A stretch of DNA of 64,000 nt from Crossaster papposus (GCA_037893245.1 JBAIAA010000605.1:744001-808000); one strand, 5' to 3'; shown: positions 10,209-22,248, counted from the first letter of the stretch. Notes: generated by a model not told the origin, from the letters alone. Numbers and translations are program-made.

Positions 10209-12223
10209 ATGGACTACAGAGTGATCAGTTCTTCCAGTGAAAGTGATGACGACAGTGAAACGTATTCAGACAATGACGAATTAATCGACATCGAAGACGA
10301 TGGAGCGGGTCCGGCGATGGTTGTACGTGGCGCTGAGCCGTACCGGTACGAGCCACCAGCCCCGGACCGCCCGGCAGACGATGCTGGCCACGCTGCCGAG
10401 GGACACGCGGAACCGAACATTCGGTTGGGAAATACCGACTGGTAAGTTTTATTTTGAAGACAAGTTGGAAAGATTTTACTTTGCTACCTTCACCAACAAA
10501 TCTGAGAAATTAACCATCCATTTATTTAGGCTCTAGTACTAGTTGTACGCAAGAATTTAGTTTTGAGAAAAATTGGCTAGAAAAGTGTGTTACTATGTTG
10601 GTGTTTGATGTTCTTGTGCATGGTCTCTCTTACATAAAACAACATACACATCGTTATAAATGCTGAAAATTGTTCACCAATTTTGCTAACATAAATCTTG
10701 ATCGAACAAGTTGTGCCATAAATTCTGAACCTGATTGAATGGTTAATTTATCAAATTGGTTGATTCTTGATAAGTTATGGCGAAGGTATCAAAGTAAAAT
10801 CTTTCCAAACACTCACACTGTATGTACTTTTACATGCTTTTAGTTAGTCCTTTCGTGAACTCATGTGTGTGTGTGTACTATGTCTGCAAGTACTGGGATT
10901 TAGGACCTGTTTTATGAGACAACTAACGAAAATCCACATGGACTTTCAACTTTTTAATAGATGTCGGAACCATGTTGAATATTTCCAGGGATAATTTGGA
11001 CCTTTTATACTTCCACGCTTATACTTGACCCTATTTTTGTACTGGACCTTTTTTTTGTAAATTAATTAAAAACACTAATTTGGGAGAAAAAATTGATTTG
11101 TTACCTGAAATTCCAGTAAACTCACAATCACATACGCACATTTTTCTTTTAGTTTTAGTGTTTAGTTAAATATATAAATACAATCAATTAAACTTTAAAT
11201 GTGTATGTGTTTATGTAATATTAAATCCAACTTTTTTTCTTGAAGGTGTTCTTGTGGCCGATGTATCGTCGAAGAAGATGTTGTTTCCTGCAAATGCTGT
11301 GCCGAGATTCCAGAGATGGCACAAAAGTTGGAAGAAAGCAACATCGGCACAATTGTCTGTTTCACAGAGCACCCCTGGTTCGAGGCAACTTGCCTCAATC
11401 CAGGGACACTACAGACTGCATACTATGGATACAGGCAGCAGTATGGTGCCAGGGCCATTGAGGGAGAAAGAGACAAGTACGTATTGTGCTGTAATGAGAT
11501 CACGACAGTCACGGTGTAGTTTTTCCACAACTTTTAGCTATATCGTTTCATATATCACCCCCACAAAACCCCAAAACACATGGGTAAAAGGTAAACAAAA
11601 ATCCAGTCGATTCAGATGCTTCAGATAGAGATGACAGCAGTAGAACAGCAATCTACCCAGGTTGAAGATTTAGTTATGTGCATGAACTTATATTGCACTG
11701 CAGTAGCATGTCCATGTCCATTGTTTTTGCCCAGAAGAAAATAATTTGATAAATAGAAGGGGGAGGGGGGGGGGGGAATGACAGCAAAATTACTCATTGT
11801 GGCGAGTTCCGTTTGTACAATTTTGTTCAATATACACACACACTAACAAATTAACGGTGGCTTATGTTTGTTCAAAATGAGAAGGGGGGGGGGGGGTGAA
11901 TTTTCCTCCCTACCTCTCCCTACTTGAAACACCTTTCAATTATTTGTGTGTATATAATCAATGTATGAAAGTCATTTCTCTACACATTGGACTAAATTTG
12001 CTCTTCTTCACTTTCAACCCCCCCCCCCCCCCCCCCCCCCCCCCCTTCCAGGAAATTCCGACATGTTGCATACAGGCAGGTGGTCCGTTGGTGTTGGGGG
12101 TTTCTCGGGAGACACAACCGTGTGCTGTTACCTTCATGTGTCATGAGAGTGGTGCGGGAAACCTACCCAGATCCCGAAGGAACTTTTAAAGGTTTCCAGT
12201 ACCCTCCATTAGAAGATTTGTAA
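10209..12223 (+). CDS. P2X7-type cytoplasmic ('ballast') domain protein, 3 exons, ~211 aa
   Basis: Exons 10209-10441, 11246-11476 and 12052-12223 join in frame with GT-AG sites (donors GTAAGT and GTACGT; acceptors TTGAAG and TTCCAG). The first ~40 residues are acidic and Ser-rich (SSSSESDDDSETYSDNDE). The rest, from about residue 70, matches the zinc-binding C-terminal cytoplasmic domain of the vertebrate P2X7 ion channel: LGNTDWCSCGRC, a CKCC cluster, TEHPWFEATCLNPGTLQTAY, HVAYRQVVRWCWGFLGR and LLPSCVMRVVRETYP. The channel transmembrane and ectodomains are absent, so this is a soluble stand-alone domain. 'P2X purinoceptor 7-like' proteins of this kind are a large family in fish, corals and echinoderms; their role is unknown. 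The reading frame is intact. The gene converges on the transposase gene and lies inside the same TTAA-bounded insertion. Confidence 0.88.
12018..12045 (+). repeat. 28-nt poly(C) tract serving as polypyrimidine tract
   Basis: It lies directly before the TTCCAG acceptor of exon 3 of the P2X7-type gene, so the intron's polypyrimidine tract is almost pure C. Confidence 0.9.
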
Positions 12224-12619
12224 AAAGTTAAAGGGGAAACTGGTTTAATTACTGCAGGGGGAAGGGGTGTGGGTAGGGATCAGTCGATGACCATCACAAC
12301 ACAACAATGTTTGTAAATCACTCTTCTGTGGCCCCTCTAACTGAGAGGCCTTTGCTAATTTATTTGGAAGGCAGTTACATTTCATTGTAACATTAGCAAA
12401 TTTAGCTTAGTGTAAATGTACATGTAGTTACAACTGTTTTAAATCAGAAATTATACAGTATCGTGTTAACTGATAAATATGATTTTGGTAATTTAAACGA
12501 GCAGTATGATTTTTTTTCATTTTGGCTTAACAACAAATTTGACAACAGAATTAGTATAAATTTATTAGTTTAAATTACATTCACACTTTGTTCCCCATAT
12601 TCAAAGGGTGCTTAATAAC

Positions 12620-13225
12620 ATTCCACATGATGTACTTCGTGATACAAAAGTAGTTGTCCACCTTGCCATATTTACTATTATTGCATTACAATTTTGTATG
12701 TGCTTGGTTGTCCACCTCTCATTATATTTATTATCCTTATTACATGAAGTTGGTGCTACACAAGCAGCTGTCTTCCCTCACCATTATTTATTAGCCTTAT
12801 TACATGTACTTGGTGCTACACGAGCAGTTGTCCACCTTGCCATGTTTACAAAAGCAGCTGACTATTATATTTATCATTATACTTATTACATGTACTTGGT
12901 GCTACACGAGCAGTTGTCCACCTTGCCATATTTACTATTCTTTTATTACGTAGAACATGTACTTGGTGCTACACGAGCAGTTGTCCACCTTGCCATGTTT
13001 ACAAAAGCAGCCGACTATTATATTTATTATTATACTTATTACATGTACTTGGCGGTACACAAGCAGTTGTCCACTTGGCCATATTATTTTATTACGTTGA
13101 ACATGTACTTGGTGCTACACGAGCAATTGTCCACTTTGCCATATTTACTATTATTTTATTACGTAGAACATGTACTTGGTGCTACACGAGCAATTGTCCA
13201 CTTTGCCATATTTATTTCACATGTA
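12620..13225. repeat. Minisatellite between the two convergent genes
   Basis: Degenerate tandem units (about 60-130 bp) share ACATGTACTTGGTGCTACAC, GAGCAGTTGTCCACCTTGCC and ATATTTACTATTATTTTATT. A 224-codon open frame at 12608-13282 is produced by the repeat (recurring HVLGATRAVVHLA) and is not treated as a gene. The array occupies the space between the 3' ends of the P2X7-type gene and the transposase gene. Confidence 0.85.
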
Positions 13226-13569
13226 AACGATAATGTAATTACAACAAAATATATCTGTTCCTTATCACAACATAAGAAATAGAATACTAGTTCAACCATC
13301 AGCCCTGTGCGCTCAGGGCTAACCGCCACCTTGGAAAATAAAATTTAATGAAACTTTGATAATTTGTTATAAGATGTTGGAGTCATATTTCTTGTATACA
13401 AAGATTATCCATCTATTGGTACAGGTGGTTTTAGTCTCAAGGTATTGGAAGTATGCCACCGTTAGTAATGCAGCATCAGTCAGTGGTACAATATTATCAG
13501 TTGTTAAACTCCACCCCCCCCCCCCCCCCCCCCCCCCAACTATCCGACCATCTTGGTTTTGTTTCGTTA

Positions 13570-15647
13570 CTATTTATCTTGTTGTTTTCTTTGTGCTTCT
13601 TGTTTCTTTTTCAGCTTCTTCATCTCTTGCTTTTCCTTTTTCTTACGTTTTATTTTCTTCGTTGTCTCGTCCTCTACTACCAGTCCCTCTGTGCCATCTG
13701 GTCGTTTGACTTGGCTTACACTCTGGGCAAACCTAGACACAAACTGGGCAACAGCCACCTCCTTTACTGGGTGCTGCTGCTTGGCTGTCAGCGGCCCGAG
13801 ATTCTTACACAAGACGGGGTATCCCTTCCACGCTTCTTTCACCCCATCTTCACACAAGTTTATTGCCTTGGTGAGGATGCTCTTGCTGTAGTCTGTAGTA
13901 AAAATTAAAAATTTAATTGTAGTAAGAATACCATTTGTTTGGACCCTATACCCCTTGTTTGAGGAACAAATTGATTGAAAAGCCAATCAATCAGGTCGAG
14001 GCCATGCAGCATCTAGAAAAGCAGTCTTGCATCATAAACAATTCATCTTTTTCACACACTTAAACAGTGCAGTATACAGATTATTGCCTCTATAGAAATT
14101 ATAAACATTCTTTTTCATGTTAAAATAAGCAGTACCTTAAAAGTCTTTTTATTTGCCCGGAAGACGATACACAGTCAAGTTTCATTAATACAAACACGAT
14201 AATACAAAGTCTGGTCATAGCAAACATAAAGCCATGGTCAAGACTGTGCATGAATGTGCACAATGAATGACCGGCAATCCCCTTTAATAATACAACCAAA
14301 AATTTGGATAGGTCCGGCTGAGTTTGTACTATCGAGAGTAGACTGTACATGAACATAGAATCAATTGAGTTTCATAAACTGCCAACTTACTGTGTGTGCA
14401 CTGCACTAGCAGCTTACGGACACTGTAGCCCCCGGTGTCCTGTTTGGCCCTTGGAAACGATATGCTGTAAGCCTGTCGTCCATCAGCTCGAGTTACTTGC
14501 TCTCTTCCCGCATTTTCATTATAATGAAGAGCAGCGAGGTATATCCTATTACAGAAAGGATGGGAAATATTACTTCAAAAGGACATTCGCTAAAAAAAAG
14601 AGAATGCATATTTACAGTCAGAATGCATCACTTGCATATTGTTTTAGATTTTGCTTTCTTTTTAAGTGCAACTTCATGGTCCACTGATTGAAGAAGAGCC
14701 ATATGGTTGTTAATGACAAGGTACAAATTATTGGAAGAAATACATTTATCTGGTAAACCATTTCACATAACATATAAGTGATACATTTCTATTGACTGTT
14801 GCACAACAATAATTATGTGCATGTGTGTAACTGATTCATTTTCCTCAACTGTCAATATATAAACAGATCATAACATTCTGCAATCTAAATCACGAACACT
14901 GCAAGTAGTTGTGCAATATGTTTCTTGTCATTTCGTCTTTGCAGCTGGATGCCTCAAATTACTTCCAACCTGTTGTAATTCAGGTTTAAGGTACACCAAA
15001 AGGGCTCAAGCAGAACGAATATTTAGTGCTGAAATTCCCATGGGAAGATTTGCCTTCCCCCCCCCCCCCCCCCCCCCTGTTGCCACCCTCTTGAAGTTTA
15101 AGGGGCTGTTGCACGCCATCTGTGGTTGATATACATTTATTTTGGACGTAAATGCTATAAAATAGTTTTCATCCTGAAGATGGAGGAAACAATAACTTTC
15201 CCCTTGAAAATGGAAATGCCCCCCCCCCCCCTTGATTTCCTATGCAACAGGAATTGGGGACTTTGTCAAGAGCAGCCTTACCTGCACACCATACCCTCAA
15301 AGGAGTACACATACATCTTGGGAGCAAACTGGATGATAAGGGCATGAAATGCTTCCACCGATGAGGTCTGCATAGATGGAGACAGCATCCTAACATCCTT
15401 CTGTATGTAGGGACTCTCCAGTATGCTGCAAACTTTCTCTGCAGATTTAGAGCCTGAACAAATGTAGTGCTAATTTAAATTAGTTCCCAGCCGACTCAAA
15501 TACTGGCTAGGGAATGCTTATCAGTAGCATAACTCCATGCCCCAATTGCTGAATGATCAAGATGGGTAGGGGTCAGAAAGAACACAAGGATGCTTCCCTG
15601 TAATCGACTGTATCTATGAACATAATTTGTTTACATGTTACTGCATT

Positions 15648-15678
<31 letters not shown>

Positions 15679-18600
15679 GGTGGGGGTGTAGTGGTGTTGG
15701 TGTGATCCGATGAGCCATTTCCCCTGTTAAAACGAAGACACTTGTGAGACACAATAACGAAATTAGTGTAGTTGGTGAAAAGGTGGGCAAAACACTTCCA
15801 CAATAAACTGAAAAGAATCGTGAATTCTAGAGATTTGGTATAAATTGATTTTTTTAAGGGGATTAAAAACGCCGCTTTCTCCCTCCCTTGATCCACTACT
15901 GCTCAATGATATGACAAGTAATTAATATTACCTGGAATCAGCCACTTTCGAGGTGTCAAATCATCATGGGCACATCTGGGAAACAGTGGATTTCCATGGA
16001 CATGTATGTTCATGATGTGGTTGGTGATACTCTCGAATTTCGCCCACATCAAGTCAGGGTCACCTCCAGGCGTTGAAGCCGCAACCCAGTACATATTGTT
16101 TACGATGGAATGCATCCAATCTTGTACTGGTTCACATCCCTTTGTTTTTCCCAAGGCACGGAGTTTCTTCTTGAGACCTAAGAAAATAAATAAACAATGA
16201 TAATGTAACATAAATACTCAATTTATTTAGATTTGTAACAAAGGCAAGTGGATATTAGAAGCGTTAATTATCTTCTCAAACCAAGTACATAAGCCAGAAA
16301 GTAAAAGTGTGTTGTACTCAGTGCTCATTAAATGGAAATTGAAGTATTATAAACTGCCTTTTTTTATTGTTTTGATTTTATTATGTTGAAATTATGTTCA
16401 CAACGATGAACGATCTTGAACTTAAATCCGTCCAGGCAATAATAAATTAGAAAAATGGCATTTAAAACCATAAAATGTCAACCCTTTTCACCAAGGTTGA
16501 ACCTTAACACATGTACAATGTGTATATAATTAGGATTAGAAACTGATAGGTGCATAAAAAAGGACTGATCTTGCTGAGTTTGTATTGCATGCTTCATCTT
16601 TGCACAGTGAAAAATAAGATTTGTAAAGGCATTTTGGTTACCTTTGGCAACATGCCACACATCAAAATAGTGCTTGGTTCCTCTGGGTGCAAGCTCCTCC
16701 CTAATGTACTTGGTGATCTGCTTGTGTCGATCCGTCACCACTGTCCCAATCTTCAGCCCCGTATCATCAAGCCCACTGGACTGCTCGTACCATGCCCTCC
16801 ATCTCCATCAATGGGGATTTGTACGCCGTTTCGCTTTTCTATTAAAAATATTTAGTGATTATAGAAAGTAAGTAAACCGACTGCCTCAAACTTTGACTGG
16901 ACCAGGATTTGAACCTGAGACCTCTGGCACTGGCATGTTAATCCAGAGGTCTCGGGTTCCAGTCCCGGTTCAGTCAAATTTTCTTTGCTCAAACTAAAAT
17001 CAGAAATATTTAGTGTTACGACTATAAATCTTGCATAGAAGTGCAAGGATTGTCACATAGGTCAGTAAATAAAACAAACCTGGACCAGCTCAATGTGCAG
17101 AACTTTGCCTACGTTCATCTCCAGAACGCTGTAGCAGCCATACTTTGCAGTATGGCCCATGCTGTCAGCTCGCATATCCATGCCAAGAAAGGACTCGTCA
17201 CGCTTGGATTTTATTTCAGCTACAACTGCCTCCTGTTCCTCATTCCAAACATGGCAGATAGCTGGCTGTAGATATCTGCAGCAATACATGTAATTGTAAT
17301 GTCATCATAATGTACTCACTACATGATACAGTTCAGTCAGTGTTGTTTTTTTGCCACAAACTGGCGAGCACATGATTCATACACTTGTGGCAGGGATTGA
17401 CAAGTGATAGTACATGTATGTGCCAGGGTGATGTGCACTTAATAGTGTCTCGCCCTCATTGACATTTCTTTATTAACCCTAACCCCCTAGCGGTTGTTTG
17501 GGGGAACTGTCCTGAATCCCCAAAATCCTCCACTGTGCAGTGAGCCTATGGCACATTCTTCATACTTGGTAAAAATTGGAACATGGAGCCCCATGTACAG
17601 TAATGGTGCCAAAGCTCTCCAGTCCTGAATCCCCCAAAATACTCAAAAATCCACTGGTGGATTTTGATGGATTTAGGACGGTTAGGGTAAGCAACACTTA
17701 CTCAGAACTTTCCTTAAGAGACAGTGAAATTATAATTTCACAGGCATATCTCGGGAGGAATTCAAACCCATGACCTCCCGCTTACTAGTGCAGACATTTA
17801 GAGAGATGGACTGGCGTCAGAGTTAGCATTTCAGAAATGCACAGACAAGTTATTGATAAAAACAACTGTAGTGACAATACCTTCGCTGATATTTGAAGAA
17901 AGTTTGGTACGTGAAGACAGCCACGTTCACATTTGCCAGTGCTTGGAGAGTCCTCTTGATACATGCTCCAGATAGCAGTAGGGCAGTAGACAAGATCAAG
18001 TTACCAGCAGGACAATCTCCAACCATTGGCTGGCTCTGCCACTTCCGGGAGTGGCCGCATGCCCTGACTCGGCATGTCTGCCGAACCTCCACAAGGGTAC
18101 CACCAACTGGTCTACACACTTTCCCTTTGGATGGGCCAGCACACTTTGGGCAGCTCTGGAAAAGTGCCATCAGACTGCCTTCAAACACCAGGTACTTCTT
18201 ATCATCGTACGATGGGGCACTCGCGCTGCCTGAACTGGAAACGTGAAAAAAAGGTAAGGCTAACTTTATAAAGCGACACATGAATCTCACTTTAGTATCA
18301 TTGGGACTAAATATTATCTTAAATCAATACTTTTTATTATAACAACTCTAAACAAGGAAATTACAAATTAGCCAGAAAATGTTCTAAAATTATGCCACTA
18401 GTTTTTGTATTAATCAAGTAGGCGTACAAGTCATTTGTTTTGCCCGAATGTACTGGGCTGGATACATGTAGTACGGTGTATAAGAAACAAACACCCATTA
18501 AGGCATAAACACACAAACCCACAAATTGTATTCACTTGTGAAGAAATTTAAAATAAAGCATTTCATCTAGTTATACATGTACAGCCTCATCAAGAAAAAT

Positions 18601-21600
18601 TATAAGTACATGTATCTGCTAAATAAAATAACAATTGTACCTTGTATTAGTATCCGTATCCGAACTACCCCTACTTGAAGGATTGTATTCACTGTCAGAT
18701 GACTGCTCCCTCTGTCCATCTGAAAGCTCCGGCTCTTCTACAGGTGAGTCCTCCGCAATCACCACTTGCACACGCTTTGGCTCGGATGGCTTCCTTGGTG
18801 CCAACTTCAAGAGTGGTGGCAGCTTGACAAGTTCACAGTGTGTTGCTTTTGAAGCGAACACTCCTGGAGGCAGCTTCAAGGTTTGCGAAGCTGATTATAA
18901 CAAATCAACACAAGTATGCAGTTTAATATTGTGATTGTTACATGATAATTTGTACAATAAAGCTAAGGCATATGTCTGATCTTGGTTACAATGAAAAAAA
19001 ATTAGTATTATCATTTTGTGAAATTATTTTTTTGGGGGGGGGGGGGGGGGGTATAGCAAAACAACACAAAAAATTGCCCTCCTCTTCATGATCACATGTG
19101 TAGTGTGGTTGGGCCAAAGTAAAAACAAGTTTGTTTCCGGTAACAGCAACAAAATGGGGAAGTTATGAAGGAAAAATATTTTATTTTGGGAATAAATTTT
19201 GGGTACATACAAAATGCGTTGAAAAACATTTCATTTTAGGAGAACATTTTGTAAGCACTATCATTGAAGTAACATAGAATGTTTTTCTGTTTAGTTCGAC
19301 TGTACAGTTCTTTGAATTCAATACCCATCTTCTTCAGAATACTGCTGACAATATTGTTCAGGAATATGCATCAAATGTGGTGGGTCTTGAGCATTGTTAA
19401 ATTTATCTATTGTTGGTATTTCATGCAAGATTTTCGAGACAGTCGGATACATGATTTCTAGGTCGGTGGTGTAAGGGAAAACGTTTTATGTCTGTCGGCA
19501 CGTTTTTGTTACGGACGGTAGGGTACCGAAAACGACTATTTTTCTTCTAGGCCTTATTTTGGTTAAATCTTCACTATCTGAGTGGAGTACGTGTTGGTAA
19601 AACATTGTAAACATTGTATGTAAACAATACATCTTGCCACATGTGCATTAACATGTGTCCATTGGATGGATGCAGATGGATGCAAAACTTGTGTCTGCAT
19701 TGTGTATTTAAAAATGTAAGCCAAGTAACAATCCAATTTGCCTTTACCTTGAGTATGGGTGAAATATTTGGGATGTGTCTGGTTCTTTTTGGACCGTACG
19801 TAGTGCTTTTTAGGTGGCTGGGTTGGGTTAGTGTTGATATTCACAACATCTTGTTGTATCTCAAAATGCGTTGAGGGGCGCAGTGGACTCTGCACGCTCT
19901 TCAAGGGGCTCTGTATAATGAATAAAATCAATAATTAGGGAAGATTAATTTTAAAAGAAATAAAAAGGGCAACCTTATGCATGGTCTTGATTTAATATAC
20001 CATCATAGAATCAGTTCTGTGTAAATAGCAACAGGTTTGTTTTACCCCAAAAATGTGTTTAATTAAATAGCAATCATTTTATTTTTCCAAGTTCTATCTC
20101 AAATGATGTGGTAACATGAAACTAAACTAATACAAGCAGGAAAAATCAAGGGAGAAATGTTTTTGTGTGAATTTTGGATCCTTAAATATGCCAATAACAA
20201 TCAGGTTTGTTATTTGGTCAAAGAAAACGAAGGTAAAGTTGCTCAAATTACCCTAAACATGTTGTACTAAGCTACATACATGTATATTTTGGGCAGTGGA
20301 TATTTTGCCAGTGCCGGTTTTACTTTAAGCACTATTTTCATGGACGCTTTCTCTGATCGGCTAGGTAGCGCCAACCTTCTTTCAGTAGGTCCAAAAAATT
20401 TTCACTGCACAAGTTCAGTGCAGGGCAGTATCATGCAGAGACGAGCTCTGGCAATCCATGGAGGATTAGCATTTACTGAAAAAAGGCCGACGCGGCCTAG
20501 CCAATCTGAAGGAGCGTCCGGGAAATTATCATTTACCAAACGAAAGCAGGTGCCGCCAAAAAATTCACAACCTATTTTTTGAGAGATTGTCATCAACACA
20601 AACCAAAAAAATAAACTTCTTACCTGCAAATATTTTGGGCTGCCTAGTGCAGTAACTGTGGAGTCTGACGCAGAACCCTCGTCATGCTCATATGTCTTCT
20701 CGTACTGAGATACAGCTTCATCAACGACCTGCCATTAAGAATGTCTTGCATATAAATGCACGTACAGTACATATGTGCACAAAATGTTGTACAACTGGCT
20801 AAAGCTGAGCCCAAATCCCAGAAAGTGCCAGTATTAACTGACATAAAATGTCAAACTTTTCCCTCCATATTTATTGAATAGTTATCCATACAATCCAGAT
20901 TACATTATTCATTGTCAAAAGGAAAGATTTTACTATACCCCCACAAAAACACATCAAAAACCAACAAATCCTAAACAATACTACATGTATTTTCATTCAA
21001 AATTGTTCAAACAAAAGTCTTGAAATCCTGAATAGTAAGGTTGTGCCATGTGTTTGAACAGTTCTGAACCCAAATAGACGGTTATTTTCTAGGATATTTT
21101 TTTGGTGTGTGTTTTGGTGGGGGGTATGCCGGTATGATAGTAAAATCTTTCAAAAAAGTAGACATAAAATAATTTTCACGAAATAGGTGCAACGCTTTTC
21201 ATTGCACAATTCTGTAAACGGTAGGCCGACATGTTTTTTTATTTATTCTGTTTTGGATAGACTAATTAATTTATATAGCTAGTACTCTTTAAAAAATGGT
21301 GCTCGTTTTCAGTCATACAATATGGGGCAATATACAAACAAATTGTATTAGTTTTTATTTACCCTGGATCGCTCTCGTTTCTCGTACGCAAGCCTACGAC
21401 GACGCAGCTTGCGCCGCCGACTCGGTGATGGAGAGCCTGCAACTGCAGCGCTCGCGTCGTGTCCGGTGCTTGTGCTCGCACTCGCGGTGCCGAAGCCGGT
21501 GAATGAGCGGACGTCTGACGGGGCTTTTTTGGTCGGCACTGCGTCCCGCTTGACTCTGATGAAGTGCTTGCTGCCGTGCTGTTTCTGAAGAACGCTAGAT

Positions 21601-21797
21601 GGGTCGATGCAATCTTCAGTGAAGTGTTCCTGGCAAATTTCGGACCACTTCGTTGCCTTGAAGTCAGACCTCGTTGTGTTCACAAACTTGCTCCACGCAC
21701 GATTTCTTTTGTTGTCCCGCGGAAAGGAGAAGAAACTTAAGTCGGGGTTTTTGGCCTTGTTTCTCGAACAACCCCCAACTGCACACGACCGAGGCAT
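13570..21797 (-). CDS. THAP-domain DDE transposase (Kolobok-like), 11 exons, ~864 aa, with a 1-nt insertion in exon 7
   Basis: Minus-strand exons: 21797-21363, 20728-20624, 19910-19748, 18890-18641, 18234-17881, 17275-17080, 16838-16642, 16177-15932, 15453-15282, 14545-14391 and 13892-13570. All have GT-AG borders and compatible phases. Exon 1 encodes a THAP zinc finger (CAVGGC, CQEHF, AVPT). Exon 4 is acidic. Exon 5 has a CPKC zinc-ribbon-like segment and MVGDCPAGNL. The putative DDE core is spread over exon 6 (DMRADSMGHTAKYG), exon 7 (VVTDRHKQI, HYFDVWHVAKG) and exon 9 (SSVEAFHALI). Exon 11 ends in a Lys-rich tail. This is a widespread metazoan family usually annotated 'uncharacterized protein'. 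In exon 7, near 16771-16775, a run of three C (plus strand) puts the frame off by one; the other ten exons are intact. That fits either recent inactivation or an assembly indel. An upstream in-frame Met at 21812 is an alternative start. Confidence 0.82.
16890..16985. repeat. Inverted pair of tRNA-like (B-box) segments
   Basis: Two ~36-bp arms, one containing GGATTTGAACCTGAGACC and the other GGTCTCGGGTTCCAGTCC, face each other across a ~15-bp centre. Each arm, read on the appropriate strand, has a Pol III B-box-like GGTTC core and both share CCAGAGGTCTC. It sits in intron 6 of the transposase gene, between exon 6 (ends 17080) and exon 7 (starts 16838). Confidence 0.75.
17690..17835 (-). mobile_element. 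tRNA-derived SINE-like fragment in an intron
   Basis: On the minus strand the sequence around 17750-17800 reads CTAGTAAGCGGGAGGTCATG and then GGGTTTGAATTCC, a classic tRNA-SINE head with anticodon-arm and B-box-like parts. The tail is unclear. It lies in intron 5 of the transposase gene. Confidence 0.5.
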
Positions 21798-21987
21798 TAC
21801 ACAAAATATCAATCAATCTTTCTTCAATGTCATCACAAAAGAGGAAAAAAGAAGAAATTCGAGCAGTAGAAGTTTGTATTTGCGAGCGACCAAACAACGT
21901 GACGTGAACAGGAGATGGGACTTATGGCCGGCTGTGTACACACGTAGTACGTACCGCCGGACGTGTGTGGTTGATGTTGTTCTTGTG

Positions 21988-22053
21988 TCCCAGAATGTCG
22001 TCACAGGGGTCACACGCATAAATGAATACATAATTTGTTTTTTGGATTCGGGG
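21988..22053 (-). repeat. Right subterminal inverted repeat of the 12.4 kb element
   Basis: Reverse complement partner of 9900-9967. On the minus strand it runs from CCCGAATCC to GTGACGACATTCTGGGA, at a distance from the right TTAA (about 107 bp) similar to that on the left (about 144 bp). Confidence 0.6.
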
Positions 22054-22243
22054 GAAATCGCGTTTGAGAAATGCTCGTTTTTGATCGCTTTTTTGTACAA
22101 CAAAATCGACAATTATACTAATGTTACTATTTAAATCGGGGAAAGGGTAGTATTACCTTCTTAAAAATACGAATCATCCTAATAAACCAGGTAGGTGTAT
22201 ATTTCCTCGTAAATTGACCGAACTATTGCGCCCTGACGCATCC

Positions 22244-22248
22244 ACATT
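22244..22248 (+). other. Unoccupied counterpart of the Polinton target site
   Basis: The sequence CATCCACATTGAAAACG spans the exact point where copy B carries the Polinton flanked by ACATT on both sides. Only one ACATT is present here. Confidence 0.9.

Larger units (their letters stand above)
9752..22164. mobile_element. ~12.4 kb TTAA-bounded DNA transposon (Kolobok-like) carrying a P2X7-type domain gene and a THAP-DDE transposase
   Basis: TTAA occurs at 9752-9755 and 22161-22164. Read inward, both ends start purine-purine (AGAGCAACTATAC on the left, GAAGGTAATACTAC on the right), the terminal signature recalled for Kolobok transposons. Copy B of the surrounding duplication (about 45055-45095) runs directly from CTTCTAGG through CCTTAA into CGTAAATTGACC without this block, so it is an insertion in copy A. 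A 41-bp stretch (22165-22205) to the right of the second TTAA is also absent from copy B. Inside are two convergent spliced genes, a minisatellite, nested SINE-like pieces and eight poly(C/G) tracts. Superfamily naming is inference; the presence/absence difference is seen directly. Confidence 0.75.

Noticed and set aside
12608-13282. 224-codon frame with HVLGATRAVVHL repeats
   Set aside because: Tandem DNA repeat without splice or protein support.
21813-22134. ORFs on both strands upstream of the THAP exon
   Set aside because: They overlap the terminal region of the transposon and show no domain; only the THAP frame is supported.
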